Origin: Actinacidiphila epipremni
Lineage (GTDB): Bacteria; Actinomycetota; Actinomycetes; Streptomycetales; Streptomycetaceae
Length of the DNA stretch: 64,000 bases
NCBI RefSeq assembly: GCF_012034175.1
Contig: NZ_JAATEJ010000018.1
Location: 62,001 to 126,000, forward strand
Direction of reading: 5' to 3'
Shown: one piece after another, positions 1 through 8,477 of the stretch
Position numbering within the stretch: the first letter of the stretch is position 1
Layout of the letters: each line of letters begins with the position of its first letter
Position numbers and translations under genes: made by a program
The notes under the pieces: generated by a model
What the model was told of the DNA's origin: nothing
Databases searched by the model: none
The model's input: the letters and a program-made list of their open reading frames with translations, nothing else

Positions 1-2818
1 ACGAGTACGCCACGACGCCCCGCAGCAGCCCGTCCACGGCCTTGCGGGCGGTGCGCCGCACGGGGCTGCCCTCCGGCGCGGCCTCGCTGATCTGGCCCAG
101 TACGTCGATGAGCTGCTTGCACCAGCGCACGAAGTCCCCGGCGGGCATGTCGGCGTCGCTCAGCACCGAGTCCAGGCTCTGCCCCGAGGCCCAGCGGTAG
201 GCCGCCCACGCGAAGCCGAGGTCCGGCTCACGCTGGCCGACGCCCTCGGTCTGGTTGATCCGGTGGTCCTCCTCCAGCGCGTCCAGCCGGCCCCAGATCC
301 GTACCATCTCGCCGAGCGCCGCCCGCGCGTTGCCGCTGGGCAGCTTGGGCGCGACCGCGTCGTCGGACTGCCGGGACTCGTAGACCAGCGCCGAGGCGCA
401 CGCGGCCAGCTCCGCGGGCCCCAGGCCGTCCCACACCCCGTCGCGCAGGCACTCGCTGGCCAGCAGGTCCAGCTCGCCGTAGAGCCGGGCGAGCCGGCGG
501 CCGTCGGCGGTGACCTTGTCGCCTTCGAGATAGCCCAGCTCGGCCAGGACCGCGCACACCCGGTCGAAGGTGCGGGCGATGGTGTTGGTGCGGCCCTCGA
601 TGCGCCGCTCCAGCTGCTGGGTGTCGCGGCGCAGCCGCTGGTAGCGCTCGGCCCAGCGGGCGTGATCCTCGCGGTCGTCGCAGCCGTGGCAGGGGTGTGC
701 ACGGATGGCGGCGCGCAACCGCATGATCTCGGTGTCGTCGGCGGCGGCCGACCGCTCCTTGCGGCGGTGGTGCGTGGGCGCGGCCCAGCCGGCGGTGCCG
801 GCCTTGGAGCGCATCGCCGAGGCGAGGTCGCGGCGGGACTGCGGGCTGCGCGGGTTGAACGACTTGGGGATGCGCATCCGGTCCAGCGCCTCGACCGGCA
901 CCGGGAAGTCCAGCTGGGCGAGCCGCTTGACCTGCCGCTCGGCGGTCAGCACCAGCGGGCGCGGCCCGTCGTGGTACTCGCCGTCGCGCGGGTGGCGCCC
1001 GCCGGCCCGGCCGGCCGGCAGCCCCGGCTCCAGCACCAGCGCGAGGCCCGCGTACTTGCCCGCGGGCACATGGATGATGTCGCCGGGCTTGAGCTTCTCC
1101 AGCGCGTCGGTCGCGGCGGCCCTGCGCTGGGCGGCGCCCTGCCGCGACAGGTTCGCCTCGCGGTCCTTCAGCTCGCGCCGCAGGTTCATGTACGCGTCGA
1201 AGTCGCCGAGGTGGCAGGTCATCGACGCGCGGTAGCCCTCCAGGCCCTCCTCGTTGCGCTGCACCTGCCGGGAGATCCCGACGACCGACCGGTCGGCCTG
1301 GAACTGCGCGAACGACGTCTCCAGCAGCTCGCGCGAGCGGTGCCGCCCGAACTGCCCCACGAGGTTGACCGCCATGTTGTACGACGGCTTGAACGACGAC
1401 CGCAGCGGATACGTACGGGTGCCGGCCAGGCCCGCGACCGCGCCCGGGTCGAAGCCGCGCTGCCACAGCACGACGGCATGGCCCTCGACGTCGATGCCGC
1501 GGCGGCCGGCCCGGCCGGTGAGCTGGGTGTACTCGCCCGGGGTGATGTCGGCGTGCATCTCGCCGTTCCACTTCACGAGCTTTTCCAGTACCACCGAGCG
1601 GGCCGGCATGTTGATGCCGAGCGCCAGTGTCTCGGTGGCGAAGACCGCCTTGACCAGGCCGGCGGTGAACAGCTCCTCGACGACCTCCTTGAAGGCCGGC
1701 AGCATCCCCGCGTGGTGGGCGGCGATACCGCGCTCCAGGCCCTCCAGCCACTCGAAGTAGCCGAGGACGTGCAGGTCCTCGTCGGGGATGGCGCGGGTGC
1801 GCTCCTCGACGATCGCCCGCACCCGGGCGCGGGCCTCGTCGTTGTTGAGCCGCAGCCCGGCGTACAGGCACTGCTGGACGGCGGCCTCGCAGCCGGCGCG
1901 GCTGAAGATGAAGGTGATGGCGGGCAGCAGGCCCTCGTTGTCGAGCCGGTCGATGACCTCGGCGCGGCTGGGTGTCCACACCCGGCTGCGGGCCCGCCGC
2001 TCGCGCTCCCGGTCGGCCTCCCGGCCGCGCTTGGCCCGCGGGTGGTAGGTGCGCTGGTTCTCCATCCGGGCGAGCCGTTCGAGGTCGGCGTTGACCTCGC
2101 GGCGGCCCTGCGGGCCGGTGCCGTCGGCCTTCTCCTCGAACAGGTCGTACATCCGGCGGCCGGCGAGCACGTGCTGCCACAGCGGCACGGGCCGGTGCTC
2201 GGAGACGATGACGGCGGTGTCGCCGCGCACGGTGTCCAGCCAGTCGCCGAACTCCTCGGCGTTGGACACCGTCGCCGACAGCGAGACCAGCGTCACGGAC
2301 TGCGGGAGGTGGATGATCACCTCTTCCCACACCGCGCCGCGGAAGCGGTCGGACAGGTAGTGGACCTCGTCCATGACCACGTAGCCGAGCCCGTCGAGGG
2401 CGGCGGAGCCGGCGTAGAGCATGTTGCGCAGCACCTCGGTGGTCATGACGATCACCGGCGCGTCCCCGTTGACGCTGTTGTCGCCGGTGAGCAGGCCGAC
2501 CTTCGCCGCGCCGTACCGCTTGGCCAGGTCGCTGTACTTCTGGTTCGACAGGGCCTTGATGGGGGTGGTGTAGAAGCACTTGCGGCCCTCGGCGAGGGCG
2601 AGGTGGACGGCGAACTCGCCGACGATCGTCTTGCCGGAGCCGGTGGGCGCGGCGACCAGCACGCCGCTGCCGGCTTCCAGCGCCCGGCAGGCCTCTATCT
2701 GGAACGGGTCAAGCCCGAACTCGTACAGCTCGCGGAACTGTGCGAGTGCGGTGGCGTTCTCTGCGGCGCGGCGACGGCTGGCGGCGTAGCGTTCGGCCGG
2801 CGACATCTCATCTGTCAT
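1..2818 (-). CDS. helY: HelY/Mtr4-like DEAD-box RNA helicase (3' end at window edge)
   Basis: ATP-dependent superfamily 2 helicase of the HelY/Ski2/Mtr4 type, likely acting in RNA processing or decay. The translation shows a P-loop APTGSGKT at about residues 57-64, a DEVH box (MDEVHYL), the helicase C-terminal domain with TGRAGRRGID, and a long C-terminal DSHCT-like region. The start MTDEMS at 2818 fits the preceding gene end. About 939 codons are in the window and the frame is still open at base 1, ending ..VVAYS, so the stop must lie at or just past the edge. It is last in the tatA-tatC-lipid kinase-helicase run, matching the mycobacterial position of helY after tatAC. The family call is firm; the substrate is unknown. 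Confidence 0.93.
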   Translation of the reverse strand, partial: MTDEMSPAERYAASRRRAAENATALAQFRELYEFGLDPFQIEACRALEAGSGVLVAAPTGSGKTIVGEFAVHLALAEGRKCFYTTPIKALSNQKYSDLAKRYGAAKVGLLTGDNSVNGDAPVIVMTTEVLRNMLYAGSAALDGLGYVVMDEVHYLSDRFRGAVWEEVIIHLPQSVTLVSLSATVSNAEEFGDWLDTVRGDTAVIVSEHRPVPLWQHVLAGRRMYDLFEEKADGTGPQGRREVNADLERLARMENQRTYHPRAKRGREADRERERRARSRVWTPSRAEVIDRLDNEGLLPAITFIFSRAGCEAAVQQCLYAGLRLNNDEARARVRAIVEERTRAIPDEDLHVLGYFEWLEGLERGIAAHHAGMLPAFKEVVEELFTAGLVKAVFATETLALGINMPARSVVLEKLVKWNGEMHADITPGEYTQLTGRAGRRGIDVEGHAVVLWQRGFDPGAVAGLAGTRTYPLRSSFKPSYNMAVNLVGQFGRHRSRELLETSFAQFQADRSVVGISRQVQRNEEGLEGYRASMTCHLGDFDAYMNLRRELKDREANLSRQGAAQRRAAATDALEKLKPGDIIHVPAGKYAGLALVLEPGLPAGRAGGRHPRDGEYHDGPRPLVLTAERQVKRLAQLDFPVPVEALDRMRIPKSFNPRSPQSRRDLASAMRSKAGTAGWAAPTHHRRKERSAAADDTEIMRLRAAIRAHPCHGCDDREDHARWAERYQRLRRDTQQLERRIEGRTNTIARTFDRVCAVLAELGYLEGDKVTADGRRLARLYGELDLLASECLRDGVWDGLGPAELAACASALVYESRQSDDAVAPKLPSGNARAALGEMVRIWGRLDALEEDHRINQTEGVGQREPDLGFAWAAYRWASGQSLDSVLSDADMPAGDFVRWCKQLIDVLGQISEAAPEGSPVRRTARKAVDGLLRGVVAYS

Positions 2819-2876
2819 CTTGTCTCCGAGCCTACCCGGCGGCACCGACACACCGCGTGATCTTTATGCCCCGACC

Positions 2877-3764
2877 TCAGACCAGCAGCCGCAGCGCCCC
2901 GGGCACGGTCCGCGCGGTCAGCGGCAGCGGCCCGACCCGCTCGCCGTCGGCGTAGGCGGTCACGTCGGCCGCGGCCAGGCGCACCCGGGCGGCGCGGTGC
3001 ACGGTGACGACCGGGTGGCGCGGGTGGGAGCCGCTGTAGACCAGCGGGAAGACCCGCAGCAGGGTGCGCCGGGTGCAGGGGCCGACGACGCAGATGTCGA
3101 ACAGCCCGTCGTCCATCTCGGCGTCGGCGCACATCCGCATGCCGCCGCCGTACGAGGACCCGTTGCCGACCGCGATGAGGGTCGCGTCCAGCTCCCGCTC
3201 GGGAGCGTCGTCGAACTGCACCCGGTAGCGGATGGGGCGCAGCGCGGCGAGCTCGGCGAGCATGGCCATGTCGTAGCGGAAGCGGCCCTTGGGCCAGCGC
3301 ATACGGTTGCCGCGGTCGTTGACGCGGGAGTCGAAGCCGGTGGCCATGACGGTGCAGAACCAGCGCTCGCCGATCCGGCCGAGGTCCAGCGCGCGGCTGC
3401 GTCCCTCGCGCAGCGCGCCGGCTATCGCGGTGCCGGCGGCGTGCGGGTCGCGCACCGGCAGCCCGCTGACCCGGGCGAAGTCGTTGCCGGTGCCGGCGGC
3501 GACCACGCCGAGCGGGGTGCCGGTGCCGGCGACGGCCTGCACGGCGAGCGAGACCATTCCGTCGCCGCCGACCGCGACCAGCGCGGCGGTCCCGCCGTCC
3601 ACCGCCTTGCGGGCCTGCTCCAGCGCGTCGGCGGCGTCGGCGCCGACGACGGTACGGACGGTGTGCCCGGCCGCGCGCAGCGTGTCGGCGGCCGGGCGGG
3701 CGGCCCGGGCGCCCCGGCCGCGGCCGGAGACGGGGTTCACAAGGAGCGTGATGTCGCTGGTCAC
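2877..3764 (-). CDS. Diacylglycerol/lipid kinase family protein
   Basis: 295-residue lipid kinase with a DAGK catalytic domain, phosphorylating diacylglycerol or a related lipid or sphingoid base with ATP at the membrane. Visible motifs are an N-terminal VNPVSGRGRG, the nucleotide loop GGDGMVSL near residue 66 (GGDGT in most members) and GTGNDFA near residue 92, followed by the usual C-terminal beta domain with YADGE. It lies between tatC (46 bp upstream) and helY (58 bp downstream) on the same strand and is probably co-transcribed. The exact substrate cannot be read from sequence; YegS-like or DgkB-like are both possible. Confidence 0.9.
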   Translation of the reverse strand: MTSDITLLVNPVSGRGRGARAARPAADTLRAAGHTVRTVVGADAADALEQARKAVDGGTAALVAVGGDGMVSLAVQAVAGTGTPLGVVAAGTGNDFARVSGLPVRDPHAAGTAIAGALREGRSRALDLGRIGERWFCTVMATGFDSRVNDRGNRMRWPKGRFRYDMAMLAELAALRPIRYRVQFDDAPERELDATLIAVGNGSSYGGGMRMCADAEMDDGLFDICVVGPCTRRTLLRVFPLVYSGSHPRHPVVTVHRAARVRLAAADVTAYADGERVGPLPLTARTVPGALRLLV

Positions 3765-3810
3765 GGGCGGACCCTACCCCGCGTCACGGCCCCTGCGGTA
3801 CGGCTGCGCG

Positions 3811-4746
3811 TCAGGTCGCGTCGTCGTAGCCGTCGCGCCCGGAGTCCTCGTCGTCCAGCGCCGAGGGGCCGCCGACCTGCTCGGGGATGTGGTCAAGGCT
3901 GGACGCCTCGTCGGGGTCGAGGCCGAAGTCCGGGTCGGCGGCGCGGCGGCGGGCCCGGCGGGCGTCGTTGAAGAAGCACACGCCCATCGCCAGGAAGTAC
4001 AGCAGCACGATCGGCGAGGCCAGCAGCAGCATGGTGAGCGGGTCGCCGGTGGGCGTGGCGACGGCGGCGAAGACGGTGATGCCTATCACCATGCCGCGCC
4101 ACCAGCCGAGCATCCGCTTGCCGCTGACCATCCCGGTGAAGTTCAGCAGCACCAGCACCAGGGGCAGTTCGAAGGCGAGGCCGAAGACGACGACGAGCCG
4201 GACGACGAGGTCGAGGAAGTCGTCGAGCGGCAGCAGGTTGGTGGTGTCGTCCGGCACGAAGCCGATCATGATCTTGGCGGTCTGCGGGAGGATCTCGTAC
4301 GCCAGGACCGCGCCGCCCAGGAACAGCGGGACGCCCGCGCCGACGAAGCCGAGGGTGTAGCGCTTCTCGTTCTTGTGCAGGCCGGGGGCGAGGAATCCCC
4401 ACAGCTGGTAGAGCCATACGGGCGAGGCGCCGACGATGCCGGCCATCAGCGAGACCTTCAGCGCGATGGAGAAGCCGCCCATCAGGCCGCTGACGGTCAT
4501 CTGGGCGCACGCCTGCTTGTCCTCGGTGCCGGCGGCCCGGCCGGCCTTGGTCAGGCACTGCACGTCGTCCGGGATGCGCTGCTGCAGCAGGTGGATGATG
4601 TGCTTGTAGAAGAACGCTGCCACGATGGTGATGACGATGATCGCCAGCACCGACTTGAACAGCCGGTTGCGCAGCTCTCGCAGATGGTCCGCGAGCGGCA
4701 TCCGCCCCTCGGGGTCCTTCTCCTGCTTGCGGGCAGTCTTGAGCAC
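3811..4746 (-). CDS. tatC: Twin-arginine translocase subunit TatC
   Basis: Core membrane receptor of the Tat pathway, which exports folded proteins with RR signal peptides. The 311-residue protein has the N-terminal signature MPLADHLRELRNRLFKS with the conserved glutamate in HLRELR, followed by six predicted membrane segments. The C-terminal tail of about 45 residues is acidic and cytoplasmic, as is common in actinobacteria. It follows tatA by 71 bp on the same strand. No tatB is in the window; in Streptomyces tatB is normally elsewhere. Very secure call. Confidence 0.97.
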   Translation of the reverse strand: MLKTARKQEKDPEGRMPLADHLRELRNRLFKSVLAIIVITIVAAFFYKHIIHLLQQRIPDDVQCLTKAGRAAGTEDKQACAQMTVSGLMGGFSIALKVSLMAGIVGASPVWLYQLWGFLAPGLHKNEKRYTLGFVGAGVPLFLGGAVLAYEILPQTAKIMIGFVPDDTTNLLPLDDFLDLVVRLVVVFGLAFELPLVLVLLNFTGMVSGKRMLGWWRGMVIGITVFAAVATPTGDPLTMLLLASPIVLLYFLAMGVCFFNDARRARRRAADPDFGLDPDEASSLDHIPEQVGGPSALDDEDSGRDGYDDAT

Positions 4747-4817
4747 CCACGTCCTCGTCTCGTGCGGGCAGCCGTCGGCGGCGCGTGAAGGTCAGCCGGT
4801 AGCCGGCCGGTAGCCGG

Positions 4818-5096
4818 TCAGCCGGTGGTCGTGGTGCGGTCCTCGACCGGCCGGGCGCTGGCGGTGTCACCGGGCGCGGCCTGGATCGTACGGGCCGGCG
4901 CCTGCTCCTGGGCCGCGGTGCCGGACGGGGCCGGCGGCGTCGGGTCGTCGTTCTTCATCGCCTTGGCCTCGCTCTTGAGGATGCGGGCCGACTTGCCGAG
5001 CGACCGGGCCATGTCAGGCAGCTTCTTGGCGCCGAAGAGGAGGACGACGACGAGAAGGATCAGGAGGATCTCAAAGGGCTTGAGGTTGCCGAGCAT
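4818..5096 (-). CDS. tatA: Twin-arginine translocase subunit TatA
   Basis: 92-residue Tat pore-forming subunit. One N-terminal membrane helix (about residues 8-22) is followed by the FGAKKLPDMARSLGKS hinge and amphipathic helix, then an alanine/proline-rich soluble tail. It lies directly before tatC. The 71-bp spacer and the end of the gene carry short direct repeats of agccggt (about 4790-4827). A TACGAT hexamer on the minus strand (5192-5197) could be the -10 of its promoter, but this is weak. TatA is preferred over TatB because of length, the FGxKKLP hinge and pairing with tatC. Confidence 0.95.
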   Translation of the reverse strand: MLGNLKPFEILLILLVVVLLFGAKKLPDMARSLGKSARILKSEAKAMKNDDPTPPAPSGTAAQEQAPARTIQAAPGDTASARPVEDRTTTTG

Positions 5097-5332
5097 GAGT
5101 GGTCTACCTTCTCACCGGGGGCGGCGTGGTCCGTGCGGTACGTCGTACGTGGCCGGTGGTCGGACGATTTCCGGCCATCACCCACGCAAGGATCGTAGCG
5201 TGCGGTGGTGAACGCCGGAATATGCCCCGGAATCCACCAGGTTGCGACGCCTGCCGCGGCCGTACCAGGTGGGGCGTGGCCGCGTCGGGTCGCCCGGGTC
5301 AGCGTACCTTCACCCGGCGCGCGGCGGCAGGT

Positions 5333-5536
5333 TCAGCGGCGGGTGATCTCGCCGGCGCGACCGGCCACCGGTGCCGCCGCGCGCTGCAGCCGGTCGCTCG
5401 CGGCGGCCAGCGCCCGATGGCTCGCGGCCACCTGCGCGGACAGCTCGCCGACCGCGCCGAACACCCGGGCGGCGAACACCGCGAGCACCAGCAGCCCGGC
5501 GGCGGCCAGGCCCACGCTCAGATAGATCCACCACAT
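5333..5536 (-). CDS. Small membrane protein of unknown function
   Basis: 67 residues beginning MWWIYLSVGL, with one membrane helix (about residues 3-22) and a soluble, alanine-rich, probably helical tail of about 45 residues. I chose the internal start at 5536 because the longer frame upstream overlaps the zinc-ribbon gene with non-protein-like, arginine-rich sequence. It sits 11 bp after the zinc-ribbon gene and is probably in the pafB-pafC operon. Streptomyces genomes commonly carry such a gene before tatA. I do not recognise a named family. Confidence 0.7.
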   Translation of the reverse strand: MWWIYLSVGLAAAGLLVLAVFAARVFGAVGELSAQVAASHRALAAASDRLQRAAAPVAGRAGEITRR

Positions 5537-5547
5537 GGCCCGGCAGC

Positions 5548-5886
5548 CTACCGCTGGAGCCGCAGGGTGCGGACGCCGCCGCCGGTCAGCAGCTCCACGA
5601 TCCGCTCGCCGGCGGGCTTGCGGACCGCCTCGCCGCACTCGGGGCAGGTGAAGGAGTAGAAGGTGGTGCGGGCGCTCGCGCCGACGGTCAGCCGCAGCTC
5701 GCCCGCGGCCAGCTCGAAGCTGGTGCGGCAGTGCGGGCAGCCGGCCCGGAAGACGGCCGGCCCGCCGCCGTCCGGGGCGCGGCCCACCGTCATGGGCGTC
5801 ACCGGCATGGGCGCACCCTCGTACCCCGTGCCCGCACCCGCGCCTGCATGCGTACCCGCGTCCGCATGCGTACCCGTGCCCGTCAT
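5548..5886 (-). CDS. Zinc-ribbon protein
   Basis: 112 residues. The core holds two CxxC pairs, CPHC near residue 50 and CPEC near residue 81, spaced as in a zinc ribbon or FmdB/GATA-like knuckle, so Zn2+ binding is likely. The start at 5886 overlaps the pafC stop as ATGA, indicating translational coupling. The N-terminal 30 residues are low complexity (repeats of GTHAGAG/GTHADAG) encoded by a short direct DNA repeat gcatgcgtacccg; an internal ATG (MPVTPMTVG, residue 27) is an alternative start that would exclude it. The function is unknown. Its place beside pafBC suggests a regulatory or accessory role, which is inference only. Confidence 0.75.
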   Translation of the reverse strand: MTGTGTHADAGTHAGAGAGTGYEGAPMPVTPMTVGRAPDGGGPAVFRAGCPHCRTSFELAAGELRLTVGASARTTFYSFTCPECGEAVRKPAGERIVELLTGGGVRTLRLQR

Positions 5887-6839
5887 TCGCCGTATCCGGC
5901 CAGGGCCCGGGCCGCCGCGTCGCGCGCGTCGGCGGCCAGCGCCGCCGGCGCGACGATCCGGCCGTCGCGGCCCAGCCGCAGCGCGAGCCGGCGCAGCGAC
6001 CCCGGGTCGGGGGTGCGCAGGGTGACCCGCAGCCCGCCGTCGGGCAGCTCCTCGGCGCTGTCGTGCGGGTAGTACTCGGCGACCCACCGCCCGCCGGGGC
6101 CGACCTCGACGACCACCTCGGGGTCGTCGCCGGCCGGCTGGACCAGGCCCTGCGACAGGTCGCGCGGCTCGATGCGCGGCGGGTCGGACGGCTCGTCCAG
6201 CAGCCGGATCTCGGCGACCCGGTCCAGCCGGAAGGTGCGCCGGTCCTCCGACAGCCGGCACCAGCCCTCGACGTAGGTGTGGCCCACCGCGAACAGCCGG
6301 ATCGGGTCGACCTCGCGCTCGGTCAGCGCGTCGCGGGCCGGCGAGTAGTAGCGCATCCACAGCCGCCGCCGCTCGGTCAGGGCCCGGTCGACGGTGGCGA
6401 AGACGCTGCCCTCGGACTCGAACGTCACCGACATCTGGGCGCTGCCGCCGGCCGCCTCGCCCGCCGCGGCCTCCAGCTTCGCGCCGGCCCGCAGCAGCGC
6501 CTGCCGGTCGCTGTCGCGCAGGCCCGGCAGGTTCGCCACCGCGCGGGCCGCCACCAGCAGCGCGGTGGCCTCGTCGGCGGCCAGCCGCAGCGGCTGTGCG
6601 ACGTCGTCGGCGGTGCCGGGGTTGTGCCACCAGATGCGCTCGCCGTCGGTGTCGATGTCGAGCAGGTCACCGCCGCGGAAGCTGGTCCCGCACAGCGGCA
6701 GTACGTTGAGGTCGCCGATCAGCTCGGCCTCGGTGACGCCGAAGGCCCGCGCCACCTCGCTGACCCGGGCCCCGGGCCGCTCGCGCAGATACGTCACCAG
6801 GGACAGCATCCTGCGGGTCTGGTCGATCGCGTTGCTCAT
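5883..6839 (-). CDS. pafC: WYL-domain transcriptional regulator PafC
   Basis: 318-residue protein with an N-terminal winged helix-turn-helix and a WYL domain (motif GHTYVEGWCRL). In mycobacteria PafB and PafC form a heterodimeric activator of the LexA-independent DNA-damage response; despite the names they are not needed for pupylation. The start MSNAIDQTRRML at 6839 excludes a proline/alanine-rich extension that reads into the intergenic region. It follows pafB by 97 bp and is coupled by ATGA to the zinc-ribbon gene. Order and pairing with pafB next to tatAC are as in mycobacteria. Confidence 0.92.
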   Translation of the reverse strand: MSNAIDQTRRMLSLVTYLRERPGARVSEVARAFGVTEAELIGDLNVLPLCGTSFRGGDLLDIDTDGERIWWHNPGTADDVAQPLRLAADEATALLVAARAVANLPGLRDSDRQALLRAGAKLEAAAGEAAGGSAQMSVTFESEGSVFATVDRALTERRRLWMRYYSPARDALTEREVDPIRLFAVGHTYVEGWCRLSEDRRTFRLDRVAEIRLLDEPSDPPRIEPRDLSQGLVQPAGDDPEVVVEVGPGGRWVAEYYPHDSAEELPDGGLRVTLRTPDPGSLRRLALRLGRDGRIVAPAALAADARDAAARALAGYGE

Positions 6840-6936
6840 GACGGCATCCTCTCCCCTGGCAGCCCCGCCGCCTCCGACGGCCCCGGCGCCCCTGGCACCT
6901 CTGGCACCCTTGCGGACCCTTCGCCCCTCGGCCCGC

Positions 6937-7875
6937 TCAGCCCTTGGCCACCGCGCGCAGCCGGTCCAGCACCTCGGAGCGCAGCTCCTCGGGCGCCAGC
7001 ACGACCACGTCGGGGCCGAACTCGGCGAGCCAGGCGTCCAGGCCGTGCCCGTACGGGACCTCCAGCTCGTCCCAGTCGGCGTCGACCGGGGTGATGTCGA
7101 CCGCGCGGGCCCGCAGCGGGTAGCCGCTGTCGCGCCGCAGCCGGATCGTCGCGGTGGTCGTCGCGCCCTCGCCGGCCCAGCGGGCGACGGTCTCGCGGAC
7201 GTCCACATGCGCCGGGACCTCGGCGGTGAAGGCGCCGCGCGCCTTGACCCGGCCGCTGATCCGCGACAGCCGGAAGACCCGCACCGCACCGCGGTCCCGG
7301 TCGTAGCCGGCCAGGTACCAGTGGCCGCGCCAGCACTCCAGCGCCCACGGCTCGACCTGCCGGGGCTCGGGCCGCGCCGCGTTGGCCTTGCGGTAGTCGA
7401 AGCTGACCGCGCGCCGCTCCCGGGTGGCGAGCATGAGCGCCTCGAACGCCGGCTCCGGGGTGGGCACCCGCGGCTCCAGCGCGCTGTGCGCGTCCTCGTA
7501 CGGCACGCCGGCCGCGCGCAGCTTCTGCAGCGCCCCGCTGGCGGCCTCGGCGAGCCTGGCCTGCTGCCACACCTTCGCCGCGAGCGCGAGGGCCGCGGCC
7601 TCCTCGGGGTCCAGCGCGATGTCGGGCAGCCGGTTGCGGTCCTGGCGGGCGAGGTAGCCGAAGTCGCCGTCCAGGTTCTCCACGGTGTCGATGACCAGGC
7701 CCAGCTCGCGCAGGTCGTCCTTGTCCCGCTCGAACATCCGGTTGAAGGAGTCGTCCGAGGTGACCTCGTGGTAGGCCTCGATGGACGCGCGCAGCTCGCG
7801 CTTGCTGAGCGGGCGGCGGGTGTTCATCAGGCACAGGGCCAGGTTCATCAGCCGTTCCGCTTTGGCGATAGCCAT
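6937..7875 (-). CDS. pafB: WYL-domain transcriptional regulator PafB
   Basis: 312-residue helix-turn-helix/WYL protein, partner of PafC. The N-terminal wHTH begins AIAKAERLMNLALCLMNTRR; the WYL core is visible as GHWYLAGYDRDRGAVRVFRL around residues 185-205. PafBC senses DNA damage (a ssDNA ligand is proposed for the WYL domain) and activates repair genes through sigma-A-type promoters. The start at 7875 has a gggggtga Shine-Dalgarno sequence just upstream. A strong hairpin at 7929-7963 separates it from the FKBP genes, so pafB likely starts its own transcript rather than being an extension of pafA as in mycobacteria. Confidence 0.93.
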   Translation of the reverse strand: MAIAKAERLMNLALCLMNTRRPLSKRELRASIEAYHEVTSDDSFNRMFERDKDDLRELGLVIDTVENLDGDFGYLARQDRNRLPDIALDPEEAAALALAAKVWQQARLAEAASGALQKLRAAGVPYEDAHSALEPRVPTPEPAFEALMLATRERRAVSFDYRKANAARPEPRQVEPWALECWRGHWYLAGYDRDRGAVRVFRLSRISGRVKARGAFTAEVPAHVDVRETVARWAGEGATTTATIRLRRDSGYPLRARAVDITPVDADWDELEVPYGHGLDAWLAEFGPDVVVLAPEELRSEVLDRLRAVAKG

Positions 7876-7928
7876 CGGTCACCCCCTGAAGTGTGTTCCC
7901 GCACCGTATCGCGTCGCCGGTGACGGAA

Positions 7929-7963
7929 GGTGGTCCCCCCTGCGCACCGCAGGGGGGACCACC
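7929..7963. terminator. 16-bp perfect hairpin between fkbP and pafB
   Basis: ggtggtcccccctgcg (7929-7944) is an exact inverted repeat of 7948-7963 with a 3-nt loop. It lies downstream of the small FKBP gene and upstream of pafB on the same strand, so it most likely terminates FKBP transcription. No U-tract is present, as is usual for Streptomyces terminators. Confidence 0.7.
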
Positions 7964-7976
7964 GGGCGGTCCTGCC

Positions 7977-8026
7977 GGGCCCGCGCGCACGGGCCCGCAT
8001 GCACGGGCCCCACGTGCTCGGGCCCC
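7977..8026. repeat. Four-copy 14-bp tandem repeat of gggccc units
   Basis: The palindrome gggccc recurs at 7977, 7991, 8005 and 8020, separated by 8-9 bases (gcgcgcac, gcatgcac, cacgtgctc) that are themselves nearly palindromic. The array abuts the stop of the small FKBP gene and precedes the 16-bp hairpin in transcription order. The role is unknown; it could form alternative hairpins at the transcript end. Confidence 0.6.
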
Positions 8027-8041
8027 GTGTGCCGACCGCCG

Positions 8042-8410
8042 TCAGACCGAGACGAGGTCGCAGACGAAGATCAGCGTCTCGCCGGGCTTGATCGGGCCCG
8101 CGCCGCTGTCGCCGTAGGCCAGGCGCGCCGGGATGGTCAGCTGGCGGCGCCCGCCGACCTTCATGCCCTGCACGCCCTGGTCCCAGCCGGGGATGACCTG
8201 GCCGACGCCCAGCTGGAAGCGCAGCGGCGCGCCGCGGTTCCAGCTCGCGTCGAACTCCTCGCCGGAGGAGAAGGACACGCCGACGTAGTGGACGGAGACG
8301 GTGTCCCCGGCCTTGGCCTGCGGCCCGTCGCCCTCCCAGATGTCCTTGATCTCCAGGTCGGCCGGCGGCTCGCCGCCCGGGAAGTCGACCTCGGGCTTGT
8401 CGATGTTCAC
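8042..8410 (-). CDS. FKBP-type peptidyl-prolyl cis-trans isomerase (cytoplasmic)
   Basis: 122-residue single-domain FKBP with no signal peptide. It catalyses cis/trans isomerisation of Xaa-Pro bonds. FKBP core features are visible: VSVHYVGV, FDASWNRG, the VIPGWDQGVQGMKVGGRRQ segment with the conserved Trp, and the C-terminal strand ETLIFVCDLVSV. It is 67 bp downstream of a membrane-anchored two-domain FKBP on the same strand, a cytosolic/extracellular pair typical of streptomycetes. Confidence 0.94.
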   Translation of the reverse strand: MNIDKPEVDFPGGEPPADLEIKDIWEGDGPQAKAGDTVSVHYVGVSFSSGEEFDASWNRGAPLRFQLGVGQVIPGWDQGVQGMKVGGRRQLTIPARLAYGDSGAGPIKPGETLIFVCDLVSV

Positions 8411-8477
8411 GTCCGTGCTCCTTGTGCGGTTGCAGGCAACCGGGACAGTCTTGCAGAGTCCGGCCGGAGCGGTCGGG

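Noticed and set aside
263..2860. Long plus-strand open frame (865 codons) opposite helY
   Set aside because: It is the antisense shadow of the helicase gene; high GC keeps such frames open. No domain or start signal is visible.
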